DNA of 64,000 nt from Burkholderia pyrrocinia (GCF_003330765.1 NZ_CP024904.1:62001-126000); one strand, 5' to 3'; numbered from the stretch's first letter, positions 19,159 to 30,898 are shown. Notes: generated by a model not told the origin, from the sequence alone. A program made the numbers and translations.

Positions 19159-19630
19159 AGGCGCCAGACAGGCACGCGCTACTCGATGCGCCGGCGATGG
19201 CGGGCGCCATGAATCGCGAATCGGCATGAATGACATGTCGTTCATCCGATTTAAATTCGAGCATGAATCCTGGCGTGTGCACGTTATTCGTGCATGGAAC
19301 ATGCATCGCTTAATTCGTGAAATCGATCGAATAATTCGCTCGCGGAATCGGCCTTGATTTGTTCCGCCATCAACAAGGCGGATTCGGACGCAAGCGATAA
19401 AAACGCGAGTCGCGACGAATATGATGCGCTGCGGAAACATTGAAAAAACGGCGTCGCGACGAGCGCACCACGTGAAACGCGTATCGCATCCGGCTGGATC
19501 GTGATGTGTCGCAGCCCCGGCAGGCCGCCGCGGCGAGTTCGAGCGTACACCCCGGACGACACGCGTAGCAGACGTGATGCACCGCTGCACCGCGAACGGG
19601 TGTTGGATGATGAATTAGGAGTTCATATCA

Positions 19631-20707
19631 ATGAATTCGATGATCAATCGAGCGACCGATATCGGACTGATCGTGCTGGGCGCGTTCATTCCCGCGTTGA
19701 TCGGCGCGACCGGCGGTGCGCGCGGGACCCTGTTCGACGGTGCGCTCGTCGCCTTTGCCGCCGCGCTGGCCCTGTCGGTATTTCCCGCCTGCGGTATTTA
19801 CGAGGCGGCGCGGACGCGCTCGGCGCTGCACGTGCTCGGCCGCACGGTGCTCGCATGGATCGTCGTGCAGGGCATGAGCACTGCGCTGCTGTACGTGCTG
19901 CATCGTGCGCACGTGCTGTCGAGCGAGTGGTTCGTGTACTGGACGCTCGCCAGCGGGATCGGCCTGATCGCATTTCGCGCGCTGACGCTCGCGATCTTCG
20001 GGATGATCGAGCGTGCGGGCGACCAGGTGCGTGCGGCGGCAATCGTACACGCGGACCTGCGCGGCCAGCTCGAGATCGGCCACCGGACGGTCGGGCGCAT
20101 CAAGCGGATGGTCAAGCGCGGCTTCGACCTGGTCGGCGCATCGATGCTGCTCGTCGTGCTGGCGCCTGTATTGCTGGGCATCGCTTGGACCGTGCGGCGC
20201 GACGGCGGCCCGGCGATCTTCGGGCACGAGCGCGTCGGCCGCAACGGCAGGCGGTTCAAGTGCCTGAAATTCCGCTCGATGGTGACGAACGCCGATGCGG
20301 TTCTCAAGGCGCTGCTGGAGCGCGACGCCGACGCCCGCGCGGAATGGGGTCGCGAATTCAAGCTGAAGAACGATGTCCGCATCACACCGATCGGCCGCTT
20401 GCTCCGCAAGACGAGTCTCGACGAACTGCCGCAGCTGCTGAACGTGTTGAAGGGCGACATGAGCCTGGTCGGGCCGCGCCCGATCGTCGAGGCGGAACTC
20501 GAACGCTACGGCGCCGACGTGCGCTACTACCTGATGGCGAAACCCGGCATGACCGGCCTCTGGCAGGTCAGCGGGCGCAACGACACCGACTATTCGACGC
20601 GCGTGTCGCTCGACGTGTCCTACGTTCGCGAATGGTCGCTGCGCCGCGACATCGGCATTCTGTTCCGGACGATCAACGTGGTGGTGCGCGGGTCGGGCGC
20701 GTATTAG
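19631..20707 (+). CDS. Undecaprenyl-phosphate sugar phosphotransferase (WbaP-like), short form
   Basis: Inner-membrane enzyme of 358 residues that starts the repeat unit by moving a sugar-1-phosphate to undecaprenyl phosphate. Four N-terminal membrane segments (about 10-27, 35-57, 68-90, 98-124) are followed closely by the catalytic bacterial sugar transferase domain (about 155-358) with KRGFDLVGA, KFRSMVTNAD, DELPQLLNVLKGDMSLVGPRP and TGLWQVSGR. Typical WbaP/WcaJ proteins have about 450-480 residues because a nucleotide-binding-like soluble domain lies between these parts; here it is almost absent. AGGAG precedes the ATG. First gene of the exopolysaccharide operon. Substrate, galactose or glucose, cannot be read from sequence. 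Confidence 0.92.
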   Translation: MNSMINRATDIGLIVLGAFIPALIGATGGARGTLFDGALVAFAAALALSVFPACGIYEAARTRSALHVLGRTVLAWIVVQGMSTALLYVLHRAHVLSSEWFVYWTLASGIGLIAFRALTLAIFGMIERAGDQVRAAAIVHADLRGQLEIGHRTVGRIKRMVKRGFDLVGASMLLVVLAPVLLGIAWTVRRDGGPAIFGHERVGRNGRRFKCLKFRSMVTNADAVLKALLERDADARAEWGREFKLKNDVRITPIGRLLRKTSLDELPQLLNVLKGDMSLVGPRPIVEAELERYGADVRYYLMAKPGMTGLWQVSGRNDTDYSTRVSLDVSYVREWSLRRDIGILFRTINVVVRGSGAY

Positions 20708-20890
20708 CCGCTGCCGCGCGCACGCCGCGAAGGATGCGCGGCGGCGGCGCGTGACGGCAGCAGGCGCGGCAGGGGTCAGCAGTATGCAGTGGCAGCAAGC
20801 ATGTCCGGTCTCGACAGGGGTGCTGTACTCGCGGTCGACACGGCGCGAGGCGACCGGCGCAATTTCAAATTAAAAAAGTGCGAGGTTGTA

Positions 20891-22066
20891 ATGCAGAGGT
20901 TGCGTCAAATGGAGTCGGCGCGCGCGTTCGCGCCGCGCCGACCATCGCGTGTCGGTCCGCTCGTGATGATCCTGCCACTGTGTGCATTGCTGGGCGCGTG
21001 CGGTATCGCGCCGGGCATGCGCATGCAGCAGCCGGCGTCGATTCCGCTGCAAAGCGGCGCCACGCCGGCCGAAAGTGCCGCGCTGCCGGTTCCGGTCACG
21101 AACATCGACCTGTCGCTGATCCGGCGGATGCGCGATACCGAGCGCAGTACGCGCGGCGAAGCCCGCGATATCGTCGCGGCGCCGGACGCGTACACCATCG
21201 GCCGCGGCGACGTGCTGCAGATCACCGTCTGGGACCACCCCGAACTGGCGGCGGCGCTCGGCGCGCCGGCGCAGGCCGCACCGCGCGCGGCGGACGCGCC
21301 CCCGGGTTTCGTCGTCGACCAGGACGGCACGCTGCAGTTTCCTTATGCGGGCCGGCTGGCGGTCGCCGGACTGACGGCCGAGCAAGTGCAGACGCAGCTC
21401 ACGCGTCGCCTCGACAAGACGTTCAGGAATTCGCAGGTCACGGTGCGCATCGCATCGTTCCGCGCGAAGCAGGTGTATATCGAGGGCGAGGTGCATACGC
21501 CGGGCTCGCAGCCCGTGAACGACATCCCGATGACGCTGTATGACGCGATCGGACGAGCCGGCGGCTTTTCGGCGGCGGCCGACCAGAGCCGCATCGTGCT
21601 GGTGCGCGACGGCGTCGAGCGCCGGATCGACCTGACCGAGATGGCCGAGCAAGGCCGCAATCCGTCGAAAATCGTGCTGAGGAACGGCGATCTGGTGCGC
21701 GTGCTGCCGCGCGACGAGAGCGGCGTATTCGTGATGGGTGAGGTCAACAAGCCCGTGACGGCGTTGCCGATGCGCAATGGCCGGCTGACGCTGAGCGAGG
21801 CGATTGCGCAGGCCGGCAGCCTGAACGCGAACACGGCCGACGCCGCGCAGCTCTACGTAGTGCGCGGGATGCAGGACGAGCAGCCGCAGGTCTATCACCT
21901 CGATGCGCGCTCGCCGGTCGCGATGGTGCTCGCGAATCAGTTCCAGCTGAAGCCGAAGGATGTCGTGTACGTCGACGGCAACGGGCTCGTCCGCTTCAGC
22001 CGCGTGCTCAGCTTGTTGCTGCCGGCCATCAATGCCGGCCTGACCGCGGCGATTGCGACCAAATGA
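20891..22066 (+). CDS. wza: Wza-type polysaccharide export lipoprotein
   Basis: Outer-membrane export channel of 391 residues. The lipoprotein signal ends in LLGAC with C37 as lipidated residue. The Poly_export domain (about 100-210; YTIGRGDVLQITVWDHPEL, FPYAGRLAVAGLTAEQVQ) is followed by SLBB domains (EGEVHTPGSQPV, MGEVNKPVTALP). The gene overlaps wzb by four bases. In family terms it works with Wzc to move the polymer across the periplasm. Confidence 0.95.
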   Translation: MQRLRQMESARAFAPRRPSRVGPLVMILPLCALLGACGIAPGMRMQQPASIPLQSGATPAESAALPVPVTNIDLSLIRRMRDTERSTRGEARDIVAAPDAYTIGRGDVLQITVWDHPELAAALGAPAQAAPRAADAPPGFVVDQDGTLQFPYAGRLAVAGLTAEQVQTQLTRRLDKTFRNSQVTVRIASFRAKQVYIEGEVHTPGSQPVNDIPMTLYDAIGRAGGFSAAADQSRIVLVRDGVERRIDLTEMAEQGRNPSKIVLRNGDLVRVLPRDESGVFVMGEVNKPVTALPMRNGRLTLSEAIAQAGSLNANTADAAQLYVVRGMQDEQPQVYHLDARSPVAMVLANQFQLKPKDVVYVDGNGLVRFSRVLSLLLPAINAGLTAAIATK

Positions 22067-22497
22067 TCGAATCCATCCTGATCGTCTGCGAGGGCAACAT
22101 TTGCCGCAGCCCGATGGCCGAAGCGATGCTGCGTCAGACGATGCCCGGGCGCCGCGTCGCGTCCGCCGGCCTGAATGCGCTCGTCGGCATGCCAGCCGCG
22201 CCGTATGCGCAGGACGTCATGCGCCTGCGCGGATTCGACGTGTCGACGCATCGTGCGCAGCAGATTGGCCTGTCGCTGTGTACCGACGCCGACCTGATCC
22301 TCGTGATGGACAGACGGCAGCGCACGTCGCTCGAGAACCAGTTTCCGTTCGTGCGGGGACGCGTGTTCCGTATCGGCGAGTACACGGATTTCGACGTGCA
22401 CGACCCTTACCGCCAGCCCAGGTTCGTATTCGAACGCTGCGCGCGACTGATCGAGCTCGGCGTGTCCGAGTGGTCGAAGCGCCTTCGTATCGTCTGA
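22063..22497 (+). CDS. wzb: Low-molecular-weight protein tyrosine phosphatase (Wzb)
   Basis: Cytoplasmic phosphatase of 144 residues that dephosphorylates the Wzc kinase. The P-loop is C9-EGNIC-R15-S, and the acid loop is D114-PYR. Length and motifs are standard. It overlaps wza and precedes wzc. Confidence 0.95.
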   Translation: MIESILIVCEGNICRSPMAEAMLRQTMPGRRVASAGLNALVGMPAAPYAQDVMRLRGFDVSTHRAQQIGLSLCTDADLILVMDRRQRTSLENQFPFVRGRVFRIGEYTDFDVHDPYRQPRFVFERCARLIELGVSEWSKRLRIV

Positions 22498-22549
22498 ATC
22501 GGCCGTTGGTCGATGCCCCACTGAAACTCATTCGTCTCATATCGTTGCC

Positions 22550-24787
22550 ATGACTCAACAATCCGCCCCGCCGCAGCAACCTGTCGAAGACGGCAGCGAG
22601 ACCGATTTCGTCGCGGTGCTCGACATCCTGCTGGAAAGCCGCTGGCTGATTGCGGCAGTCACGTGCGTGTTCCTGGCCGCAGGCCTCGCGTACGCGATTC
22701 TCGGCAAGCCCGTGTTCGAAGCGAACATCATGGTCCAGGTCGAGGACAGTCCCGACACGTCGGCCGCCAAGTCGTTGCTGGGCGATGTGTCCGCATTGTT
22801 CGACGTCAAGTCGTCGGCCGCCGCCGAACAGCAGATCCTCGCGTCGAGGCTGGTCGTCGAACGCGCGGTCGACAAGCTGAACCTCTTTATCGACGCCTCG
22901 CCCAAGCGCTTTCCGCTGATCGGCGACTGGATCGCGCGCCACAGCGACGGACTGTCCGACCCTGGCCTGGCCGGGTTCGGCGGCTATGCATGGGGCCGCG
23001 AGCGCATCGACGTGCCGCTGTTCGATGTGCCGCGCAAGAATGAAGGCGACACATTCACGCTGACGAGCCTCGGCGGCAAACGCTATCGGCTCGAAGGCGG
23101 CGATCTCGATGCCGCGGTCGACGGAACGGTCGGCACGCTCGAGCGGTTCAGGTCGCCGCGCGGCCCGATCTCGCTGCGCGTCGACGCGATCGCCGCGAAG
23201 CCCGGCGCCGCATTCGTGCTGATCCGAAATTCCCGGTTGAAGACGATCGAGGATATCCGGGACCGCCTCAACGTCCAGGAGCGCGTGAAGCAATCGGACG
23301 TCGTCGTCGCCAGCCTGCAGGATACCGATCCGAAATGGGTGAGCGACACGATGAACGAGATCGGCCGCCAGTACGTGCGGCAGAACATCGAGCGGAAATC
23401 GGCGGAGGCCGCGCAGTCGCTCGAATTCCTCACCGCGCAACTGCCGCAGCTCAAGCAGCAGCTGACCGATTCAGAGGCGCGTCTGACGAAGGTGCGCAAC
23501 GAGCACGGCACGGTCGATCTCACCGAGGAAGCGAAGCTCGCACTGGCCCAGACCGCGGACGCGAAGACGCGCCTGCTCGAACTGCAGCAGAAGCGGCAGG
23601 AGCTGATGTCCCGTTTCACCGAACGGCATCCGAGCGTGACCGTCATCGACGAACAGATCGCTGCGCTGAACGGCTATCGGAACACCGCCGAGCTTCAGAT
23701 CCGGCGGTTGCCGGACCTTCAGCAGGAAACCGTGCGCCTGATGCTCGACGTCAAGGTCAACACCGACCTCTACACGGCATTGCTGAACAACATGCAGCAA
23801 CTGCAGCTCGTGCAGGCCGGCAAGGTCGGCAACGTTCGTCTCGTCGACACGGCGGCGGTGCCGGAACTGGCAGTGCGGCCGAAGAAGGCGCTCGTCGCGC
23901 TGGCGTCGCTGCTGCTCGGGCTGCTCGCCGGCTGCGGCACCGCGATCGTCCGCTCGATGTTGTTCCACGGCATCTCGGATCACAACGAAATCGAGCGACG
24001 TCTCGGCCTCACGGTGTACGCGACCGTACCGATCAGTGACCGTCAGCACGATCTGGCCGAGGAGGCCGCGCGTAAGAGCGGCCACAAGTCGATCCTGTCG
24101 ATCGACTTCCCGAACGAACCGGCCGTCGAGTGCCTGAGGAGCCTGCGGACCGCGCTGCAGTTCGCGATGCTCGAGGCGAAGAACAACATCGTGCTGATCG
24201 CCGGCCCGGCGCCTGGCGTCGGCAAGACGTTCATCTCGTCGAATCTCGCGGTCGTGATGGCCAGCGCCGGAAAGCGCGTGCTGTTGATCGACGGCGACAT
24301 CCGCAAGGGCCGGCTGCACGACTATCTCGGCTTCCCGCGCGGCAGGGGCTTTACGGAACTGATCGCAGGCGGCGCGCGCGCGGAGGATGTGACCCATCGT
24401 CAGGTGGTCGACGGTCTCGACTTCATTTCGACCGGGACGATGCCGAAGAATCCGGCCGAACTGCTGCTGAACCGGAACCTCGCGCCCTTGGTCGACGATC
24501 TGTCGTCGCGTTACGACATCGTCATCATCGACTCGGCGCCGGTTCTCGCCGTGCCCGACACAGGCATTCTTGGTGCGTTCGTCGGCACGGCGCTGCTGGT
24601 CACGATGGCGGGCAAGACGAAGCTCGGCGAGATCGGCGAATCAGCGAAGCGATTCGCGCAAAACGGCATCCGCCTGAACGGCGTCATCTTCAACGGCGTC
24701 AATCCGCGGCTCGGACAATACGGGTACGGCTCGAAGTACGGCGGTTACCGGTATGTCGCGTACGAATACGGTGCGCACGATGCATGA
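22550..24787 (+). CDS. wzc: Wzc-type polysaccharide copolymerase and tyrosine autokinase
   Basis: Protein of 745 residues that controls chain length and export. Wzz domain with membrane segments near 30-50 and about 445-465 encloses a large periplasmic coiled-coil part. The BY-kinase domain has Walker A GPAPGVGKT near 552-560 and Walker A' VLLIDGDIRKGRLH near 580-590. The C-terminus is a tyrosine cluster with seven Tyr in the last 25 residues, the autophosphorylation tail that Wzb acts on. Confidence 0.95.
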   Translation: MTQQSAPPQQPVEDGSETDFVAVLDILLESRWLIAAVTCVFLAAGLAYAILGKPVFEANIMVQVEDSPDTSAAKSLLGDVSALFDVKSSAAAEQQILASRLVVERAVDKLNLFIDASPKRFPLIGDWIARHSDGLSDPGLAGFGGYAWGRERIDVPLFDVPRKNEGDTFTLTSLGGKRYRLEGGDLDAAVDGTVGTLERFRSPRGPISLRVDAIAAKPGAAFVLIRNSRLKTIEDIRDRLNVQERVKQSDVVVASLQDTDPKWVSDTMNEIGRQYVRQNIERKSAEAAQSLEFLTAQLPQLKQQLTDSEARLTKVRNEHGTVDLTEEAKLALAQTADAKTRLLELQQKRQELMSRFTERHPSVTVIDEQIAALNGYRNTAELQIRRLPDLQQETVRLMLDVKVNTDLYTALLNNMQQLQLVQAGKVGNVRLVDTAAVPELAVRPKKALVALASLLLGLLAGCGTAIVRSMLFHGISDHNEIERRLGLTVYATVPISDRQHDLAEEAARKSGHKSILSIDFPNEPAVECLRSLRTALQFAMLEAKNNIVLIAGPAPGVGKTFISSNLAVVMASAGKRVLLIDGDIRKGRLHDYLGFPRGRGFTELIAGGARAEDVTHRQVVDGLDFISTGTMPKNPAELLLNRNLAPLVDDLSSRYDIVIIDSAPVLAVPDTGILGAFVGTALLVTMAGKTKLGEIGESAKRFAQNGIRLNGVIFNGVNPRLGQYGYGSKYGGYRYVAYEYGAHDA

Positions 24788-24850
24788 CGTGCGCAGAACC
24801 GTCGGCGGCCCGTCACGCGATCGTGGTTACGCGTTGCGCAGGGAGGCGAG

Positions 24851-26083
24851 ATGATCAATCCGAGGGATTCGATCGTTTCGCTGGCCGGCGTCGTGATCGG
24901 GCAGATCGCGCTGTTCGTCTGCATTTTCGTGATCGGACGACGGTTCGGGCCGGAGTCGCTCGGCCAATTCAACTATCTGCTCGCACTGGCGACCTTCGGC
25001 GGAACGCTGCTTGCATTTCGCTACGAACTGGCATGCGTCGACGACGAGCCGGGCGAGTCGTTCAACGCGTTCGTCAACGTGACGGCGCTGAGCCTGGTCG
25101 TCGTTACCGTGTTCGTGCTGCTGATCCGCATCGCCGGCCGCGTCGACCTGTATATCGTCGCCGTCTATGCGCTGGCATCGTTCGTCCAGCTGGCCGCCGC
25201 ATCCTACCTGAACAGCCTGAGACGCTACGGATGGATTGCAGTGTCGCGCGTGGTCGTCAACGGTGCGTTCCTCGCCGGCCTCGTGCTGGCGCTTGCGTGC
25301 CCCGCGTGCGGGCGCGTCGACGTGTTCCGGCTGTATGCGTCGGTGACCGCGGCGGTCTCGATCGTGATGGTCGGTGCGATCCTGCTGACCGGCTATCGGG
25401 CCGGCCATTCGTTCAGGCTTTCACGCGGCTTCTTTACCCGGAACCGCCGTTTCGCGCTGTATATCCTGCCGTCGACGCTGTGCGCATCGGTGCTGACGTA
25501 CGCGCTGTCGATCGCGATTCCGCACTGGTTCGATGCGCAGAGCGCCGGCTACTTTGCCGCGGCTTACCGGCTGGGGTTCTTTCCGGTTTCGCTGATCGCG
25601 CAGAGCGTCGGCGGGGTCTTCCGGCGCGACGCCATCGGAGCGATGGCGCGACCGGATGCGTCCACGACGGTGCCGAGGGTGTACCGGGCCTACGCACGCG
25701 CGCTCGCGGGGCTTGCGGCCGTTTATATGGCCGGCGGGGCGTTGCTGTTCGGACCGCTTGTCAGTCTGTTTTTCGGCGAAACCTGGCGAGGCTCGGTCGG
25801 GTTCTATCACAGCCTGATGCCGCTCTTCGCGCTGCAGCTGATCTACGTGCCGCTGTCGCAAATCTTCCTGGCCACGCGCGCGCAGCGTGTCGATTTCCTG
25901 TTTCAGCTGACCTGCGGCACCTGTCTCGCCGGTGTGTTGGGCGCGGGGAGACTGATGAACCTGTCGGCCCCGGCGAGCGTGCAGATTTTCTCGCTGACGG
26001 GCGCGGCGCTGATGGCGGTCGGCATCGCGCTGACGTACCGGGTACTCAACACGAATCTGTCCGGATCCCGGGCGCTGGCGTGA
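24851..26083 (+). CDS. wzx: Wzx-like oligosaccharide flippase
   Basis: Very hydrophobic protein of 410 residues with about twelve predicted membrane segments, MOP/polysaccharide transporter superfamily (RRFGPESLGQFNYLLALATFG near the start; GYFAAAYRLGFFPVSLIAQS in the middle). It should flip undecaprenyl-linked repeat units to the periplasm for the polymerase at 34395-35588. GGGAGGCGAG precedes the ATG. Assignment by topology and context. Confidence 0.85.
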   Translation: MINPRDSIVSLAGVVIGQIALFVCIFVIGRRFGPESLGQFNYLLALATFGGTLLAFRYELACVDDEPGESFNAFVNVTALSLVVVTVFVLLIRIAGRVDLYIVAVYALASFVQLAAASYLNSLRRYGWIAVSRVVVNGAFLAGLVLALACPACGRVDVFRLYASVTAAVSIVMVGAILLTGYRAGHSFRLSRGFFTRNRRFALYILPSTLCASVLTYALSIAIPHWFDAQSAGYFAAAYRLGFFPVSLIAQSVGGVFRRDAIGAMARPDASTTVPRVYRAYARALAGLAAVYMAGGALLFGPLVSLFFGETWRGSVGFYHSLMPLFALQLIYVPLSQIFLATRAQRVDFLFQLTCGTCLAGVLGAGRLMNLSAPASVQIFSLTGAALMAVGIALTYRVLNTNLSGSRALA

Positions 26084-26111
26084 AATCGCCGATACGACGA
26101 ACGAGCACACC

Positions 26112-27311
26112 ATGATCCTGCTAGTCATCGATTCTCTCGAGCGATACTACTTCGCCACCCGCCTGGTGAACGCGGTCAGGCACGAGTATGAGTTCGCATT
26201 CCTGACGAGCGAACCCGTCGCGCATCTCGGCTTGCTGCTGAACGGATTCCGGTCGGTGTACCTGAACCAGATGATGCCGATCGACGTGCCGGACGGGCAG
26301 CCTGTCGACCGAACGCCGTACCAGCTATCGATCGAGGTGCTGAACGGGCAGATGACGCAGGCACGCGCGAAGCGCGAGTCGGCGGCGATCTTTCATATCG
26401 CGTCGGAAGTCCTGCGCGGCCTGCGCGTCGAGCAGTGCGTGATGTGGAACGGGCAGCAACTGGTGTGTCGCGCGGTGCGGCAAGCATGCACGGTGCACGG
26501 CGTGGCGACCCGCTTCATCGAGATTTCGAATCTGCCGGGCAAGCTGTTCGTCGATTCGCTGGGCGTCAATGCGCTGTCGACGATCAGCCGCAACCCCGAG
26601 GTCATCGATCGCCTGCCGCTGCCCGACGAGGACACGCATGCGCGCTGGCTGTCGACCTATGAACGCGACAAGCAGATGCCGTTGCCGCAGGCCAGAACGT
26701 CGCTCGCGCGCAAGGCGACGTCCGCGACCAACTACGTGCTGAAGGTGGTCAGCCGCGGGGTTGCCCGAAGGCGCCTGGCCAGCGTGCGCGCGCGCAATGG
26801 GATACCGGCGCTGCGGCAAGCCACGTACATGTCGGCCGATACGCTGTCGACCTGCCGCTACGTGTTTCTCCCGCTCCAGGTGTCCGGCGACACGCAGATC
26901 AAGCTGCACTCGGACGTCGGCAATCTCGACGCGATTCGCCACGCATTCGAGTTCGCGGCGAACGAGAGTGCCGACCTGTTCGTGAAGCTTCATCCGGCCG
27001 AGACCGATGCGGCCGAGATCGACGCGATCGTGCGCCTGCAGGAGGTCTATCACTTCGAAATCGTCACGTCGCCGACCACTGACCTGCTCAGGCACGCGTA
27101 TGCGGTCGTCACGATCAATTCGACGGTCGGCCTGGAGGCGATGCTGTACGGCAAGCGCGTGGTGTCGCTCGGCCGGTGCTTCTACAAGGATTTCGACCGC
27201 GATCGTCTGCTGAAGTACATCCATTCGTTCCTGATCGACGGAATCGACTACTTCGGCACCGCGCGCATCCCCGCCGACGCGGCCCGGCGCGTGTTTGCGA
27301 GGCGGCACTGA
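26112..27311 (+). CDS. KpsS/capsule-synthesis-like protein, probable beta-Kdo transferase
   Basis: Protein of 399 residues of the Capsule_synth (KpsS/LipB) type. Visible family landmarks are the segment FLPLQVSGDTQI near 252-264, the KLHPAE motif near 292-297 and a following TSPTTDLLRHAYAVVTINST block. KpsC and KpsS are retaining beta-Kdo transferases that use CMP-Kdo. A full CMP-Kdo pathway is encoded a few genes downstream, so addition of beta-Kdo to the lipid-linked repeat unit is the likely job. In classical group 2 capsules these enzymes work with ABC exporters; here the context is Wzx/Wzy. Family assignment is from memory of motifs. Confidence 0.75.
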   Translation: MILLVIDSLERYYFATRLVNAVRHEYEFAFLTSEPVAHLGLLLNGFRSVYLNQMMPIDVPDGQPVDRTPYQLSIEVLNGQMTQARAKRESAAIFHIASEVLRGLRVEQCVMWNGQQLVCRAVRQACTVHGVATRFIEISNLPGKLFVDSLGVNALSTISRNPEVIDRLPLPDEDTHARWLSTYERDKQMPLPQARTSLARKATSATNYVLKVVSRGVARRRLASVRARNGIPALRQATYMSADTLSTCRYVFLPLQVSGDTQIKLHSDVGNLDAIRHAFEFAANESADLFVKLHPAETDAAEIDAIVRLQEVYHFEIVTSPTTDLLRHAYAVVTINSTVGLEAMLYGKRVVSLGRCFYKDFDRDRLLKYIHSFLIDGIDYFGTARIPADAARRVFARRH

Positions 27312-27312
27312 C

Positions 27313-27843
27313 ATGGCCATCACATTGCGACAGACCGCCGAGGCGATCGCCGAAGACTGCCGCCGCAATGCGTTCGTCAAGACACGCAGCGTCGTGGTCT
27401 TCTACCGCGTCGTGCATTACCTCGCGTGCCGGAACCGCCTCACGCTGCTGGCCGGCGCGCCGCTGATCCTGATGTACATCGTGCTGTGCGATTGGCTGAT
27501 GGGCATCGAGATTCCCGTGAAGACGAAGATCGGCAAGGGGCTCGCGATTTATCACGGCACCGGGCTCGTGATCAACGGATACGCGGTGATCGGCGACTAC
27601 TGCACGCTGCGGCACGGCGTGACCATCGGCAACACCATCCTGAAGGACGGCACGATCGGCGGTGTTCCGACGATCGGCGATTACGTCGAGTTCGGCGTCC
27701 ACAGCGTCGTGCTCGGTGCGATCCGCGTCGGCGATCGCGCCCGCATCGGTGCCGGGGCGGTGGTGTTGAGCGACGTGCCCGACGGCCGCGTCGCCGTCGG
27801 CGTCCCGGCGCGCATTCTCGACAACGGACAGGAACCGAAATGA
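27313..27843 (+). CDS. Serine-acetyltransferase-like O-acetyltransferase
   Basis: Protein of 176 residues with left-handed beta-helix hexapeptide repeats in the C-terminal half (IGKGLAIYHGTGLVINGYAVIG, IGDYVEFGVHSVVLGAIRVG). The His of the IYHGTG segment is the usual catalytic residue. Placed among glycosyltransferases it most likely acetylates a sugar of the exopolysaccharide rather than serine. Starts one base after the preceding stop and overlaps the next gene by four bases. Confidence 0.85.
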   Translation: MAITLRQTAEAIAEDCRRNAFVKTRSVVVFYRVVHYLACRNRLTLLAGAPLILMYIVLCDWLMGIEIPVKTKIGKGLAIYHGTGLVINGYAVIGDYCTLRHGVTIGNTILKDGTIGGVPTIGDYVEFGVHSVVLGAIRVGDRARIGAGAVVLSDVPDGRVAVGVPARILDNGQEPK

Positions 27844-28814
27844 AAGTGTTCATTCTGCATCCCGGCAAGGCGAACTATCCCGAGATCGCCGCCTATGGGC
27901 GTAGTCTGAGAGCGCACGGATGCGAGGTATTCGACGGCGACCTCGACGCCTACGCGCGTTTTCCGGATCGGAACATGTGCATCCTGTGGTGCATCATGGG
28001 TTTTTATCGTTCGTTGCCGCCCGCGAGGTTCGTGATTCACGACTATCGCTCGCTGTCGGTCGGCAGGCTCGCGGCCATCAAGGACCGTGTGAAGCGCGTG
28101 CTCAATGTCCGGCCCGATCTGAGGATCTTCCAGAACGCGCGTATGCGCGAAGCGATGGCGTTTCGCGACGACGTGCGGTCGTTGCTGCTGCCGATGGGCG
28201 TGCCAGGCTGGATCTTCGATCCTGCCGACGCCGATGTCGCCGCCGAGGTCGATGCTGATGCCGATACCGTGCAAACTCCGTCGGGAAGGTTCTGCTATAT
28301 CGGCGAAATGAGCCGTGAACGCGGCTTTCACAAGGTGCTGGCCGCCTACCGCGACGCGCGGCGCGACGCGACGGACACGCTCGTGCTGGTCGGCCACCCG
28401 GAGCCCGAAATCCGCGCGGCGTTCAGCGATACGCCGGGCATCCGGTTCGTCGGCCGCGTGCCGCAGCCCCAGGCGCTACGCATCGTCCGCGATAGCGAAT
28501 ACGCGGTGTGCTTCTTTCCGTATCACCGGCCGCATTGCTTCCAGACGCCGACGAAGCTGCTCGAATACGCGTCGCTCGGCAAAAAAATCGTCTGCAACGA
28601 CGCGCCGTCGAACGTGCGAACCGCTAACGAGCTCGGCATCCAGTGCCACGTCACCGGTGCGACGATCTTCGACGAACTGTTTCCGCTGTCGCGGATCCGC
28701 GCGAGCCATACCGATTCGGCGGCGATGAAATCGCTCGAATGGGGGCGCGTCATCGAGCGGTCGGGCGTGCTCGCGTATATCGACTCGGTCGCGGGGCATC
28801 GTCCCGGCATCTGA
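27840..28814 (+). CDS. Glycosyltransferase (GT-B type)
   Basis: Protein of 324 residues. The N-terminal part is short; the C-terminal part has a GT4-like donor site (FCYIGEMSRERGFHKVLAAY, VLVGHPEPE, VRFVGRVPQ-like segment, KLLEYASLGKKIVCND). It overlaps the acetyltransferase gene (ATGA). Presumably adds one sugar of the repeat unit; donor unknown. Confidence 0.8.
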   Translation: MKVFILHPGKANYPEIAAYGRSLRAHGCEVFDGDLDAYARFPDRNMCILWCIMGFYRSLPPARFVIHDYRSLSVGRLAAIKDRVKRVLNVRPDLRIFQNARMREAMAFRDDVRSLLLPMGVPGWIFDPADADVAAEVDADADTVQTPSGRFCYIGEMSRERGFHKVLAAYRDARRDATDTLVLVGHPEPEIRAAFSDTPGIRFVGRVPQPQALRIVRDSEYAVCFFPYHRPHCFQTPTKLLEYASLGKKIVCNDAPSNVRTANELGIQCHVTGATIFDELFPLSRIRASHTDSAAMKSLEWGRVIERSGVLAYIDSVAGHRPGI

Positions 28815-28868
28815 CGACGTCGTTCGCCGTCCTTGCGCGACGGCCCACCCCTCATGGAATGGATCCCG

Positions 28869-30897
<2,029 letters not shown>

Positions 30898-30898
<1 letters not shown>

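Larger units (their letters stand above)
18826..19630 (+). promoter_or_regulatory. Long untranslated leader region of the exopolysaccharide operon
   Basis: About 800 bases without a credible gene, A+T-rich at both ends. It contains a terminator-like hairpin (19018-19043), a long inverted repeat (19101-19137) and a seven-base tandem repeat. The ribosome site AGGAG lies 14 bases before the ATG at 19631. The arrangement could be an attenuating leader for a surface polysaccharide operon; no ops (GGCGGTAG) element was found. Confidence 0.4.

Noticed and set aside
24130..26115. 661-codon frame overlapping wzc and wzx
   Set aside because: Out-of-frame shadow; the wzc kinase and wzx frames are supported by motifs and start sites.
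27313..27843. Serine O-acetyltransferase (CysE) for cysteine synthesis
   Set aside because: Too short and inside a glycosyltransferase operon; sugar acetylation is more likely.
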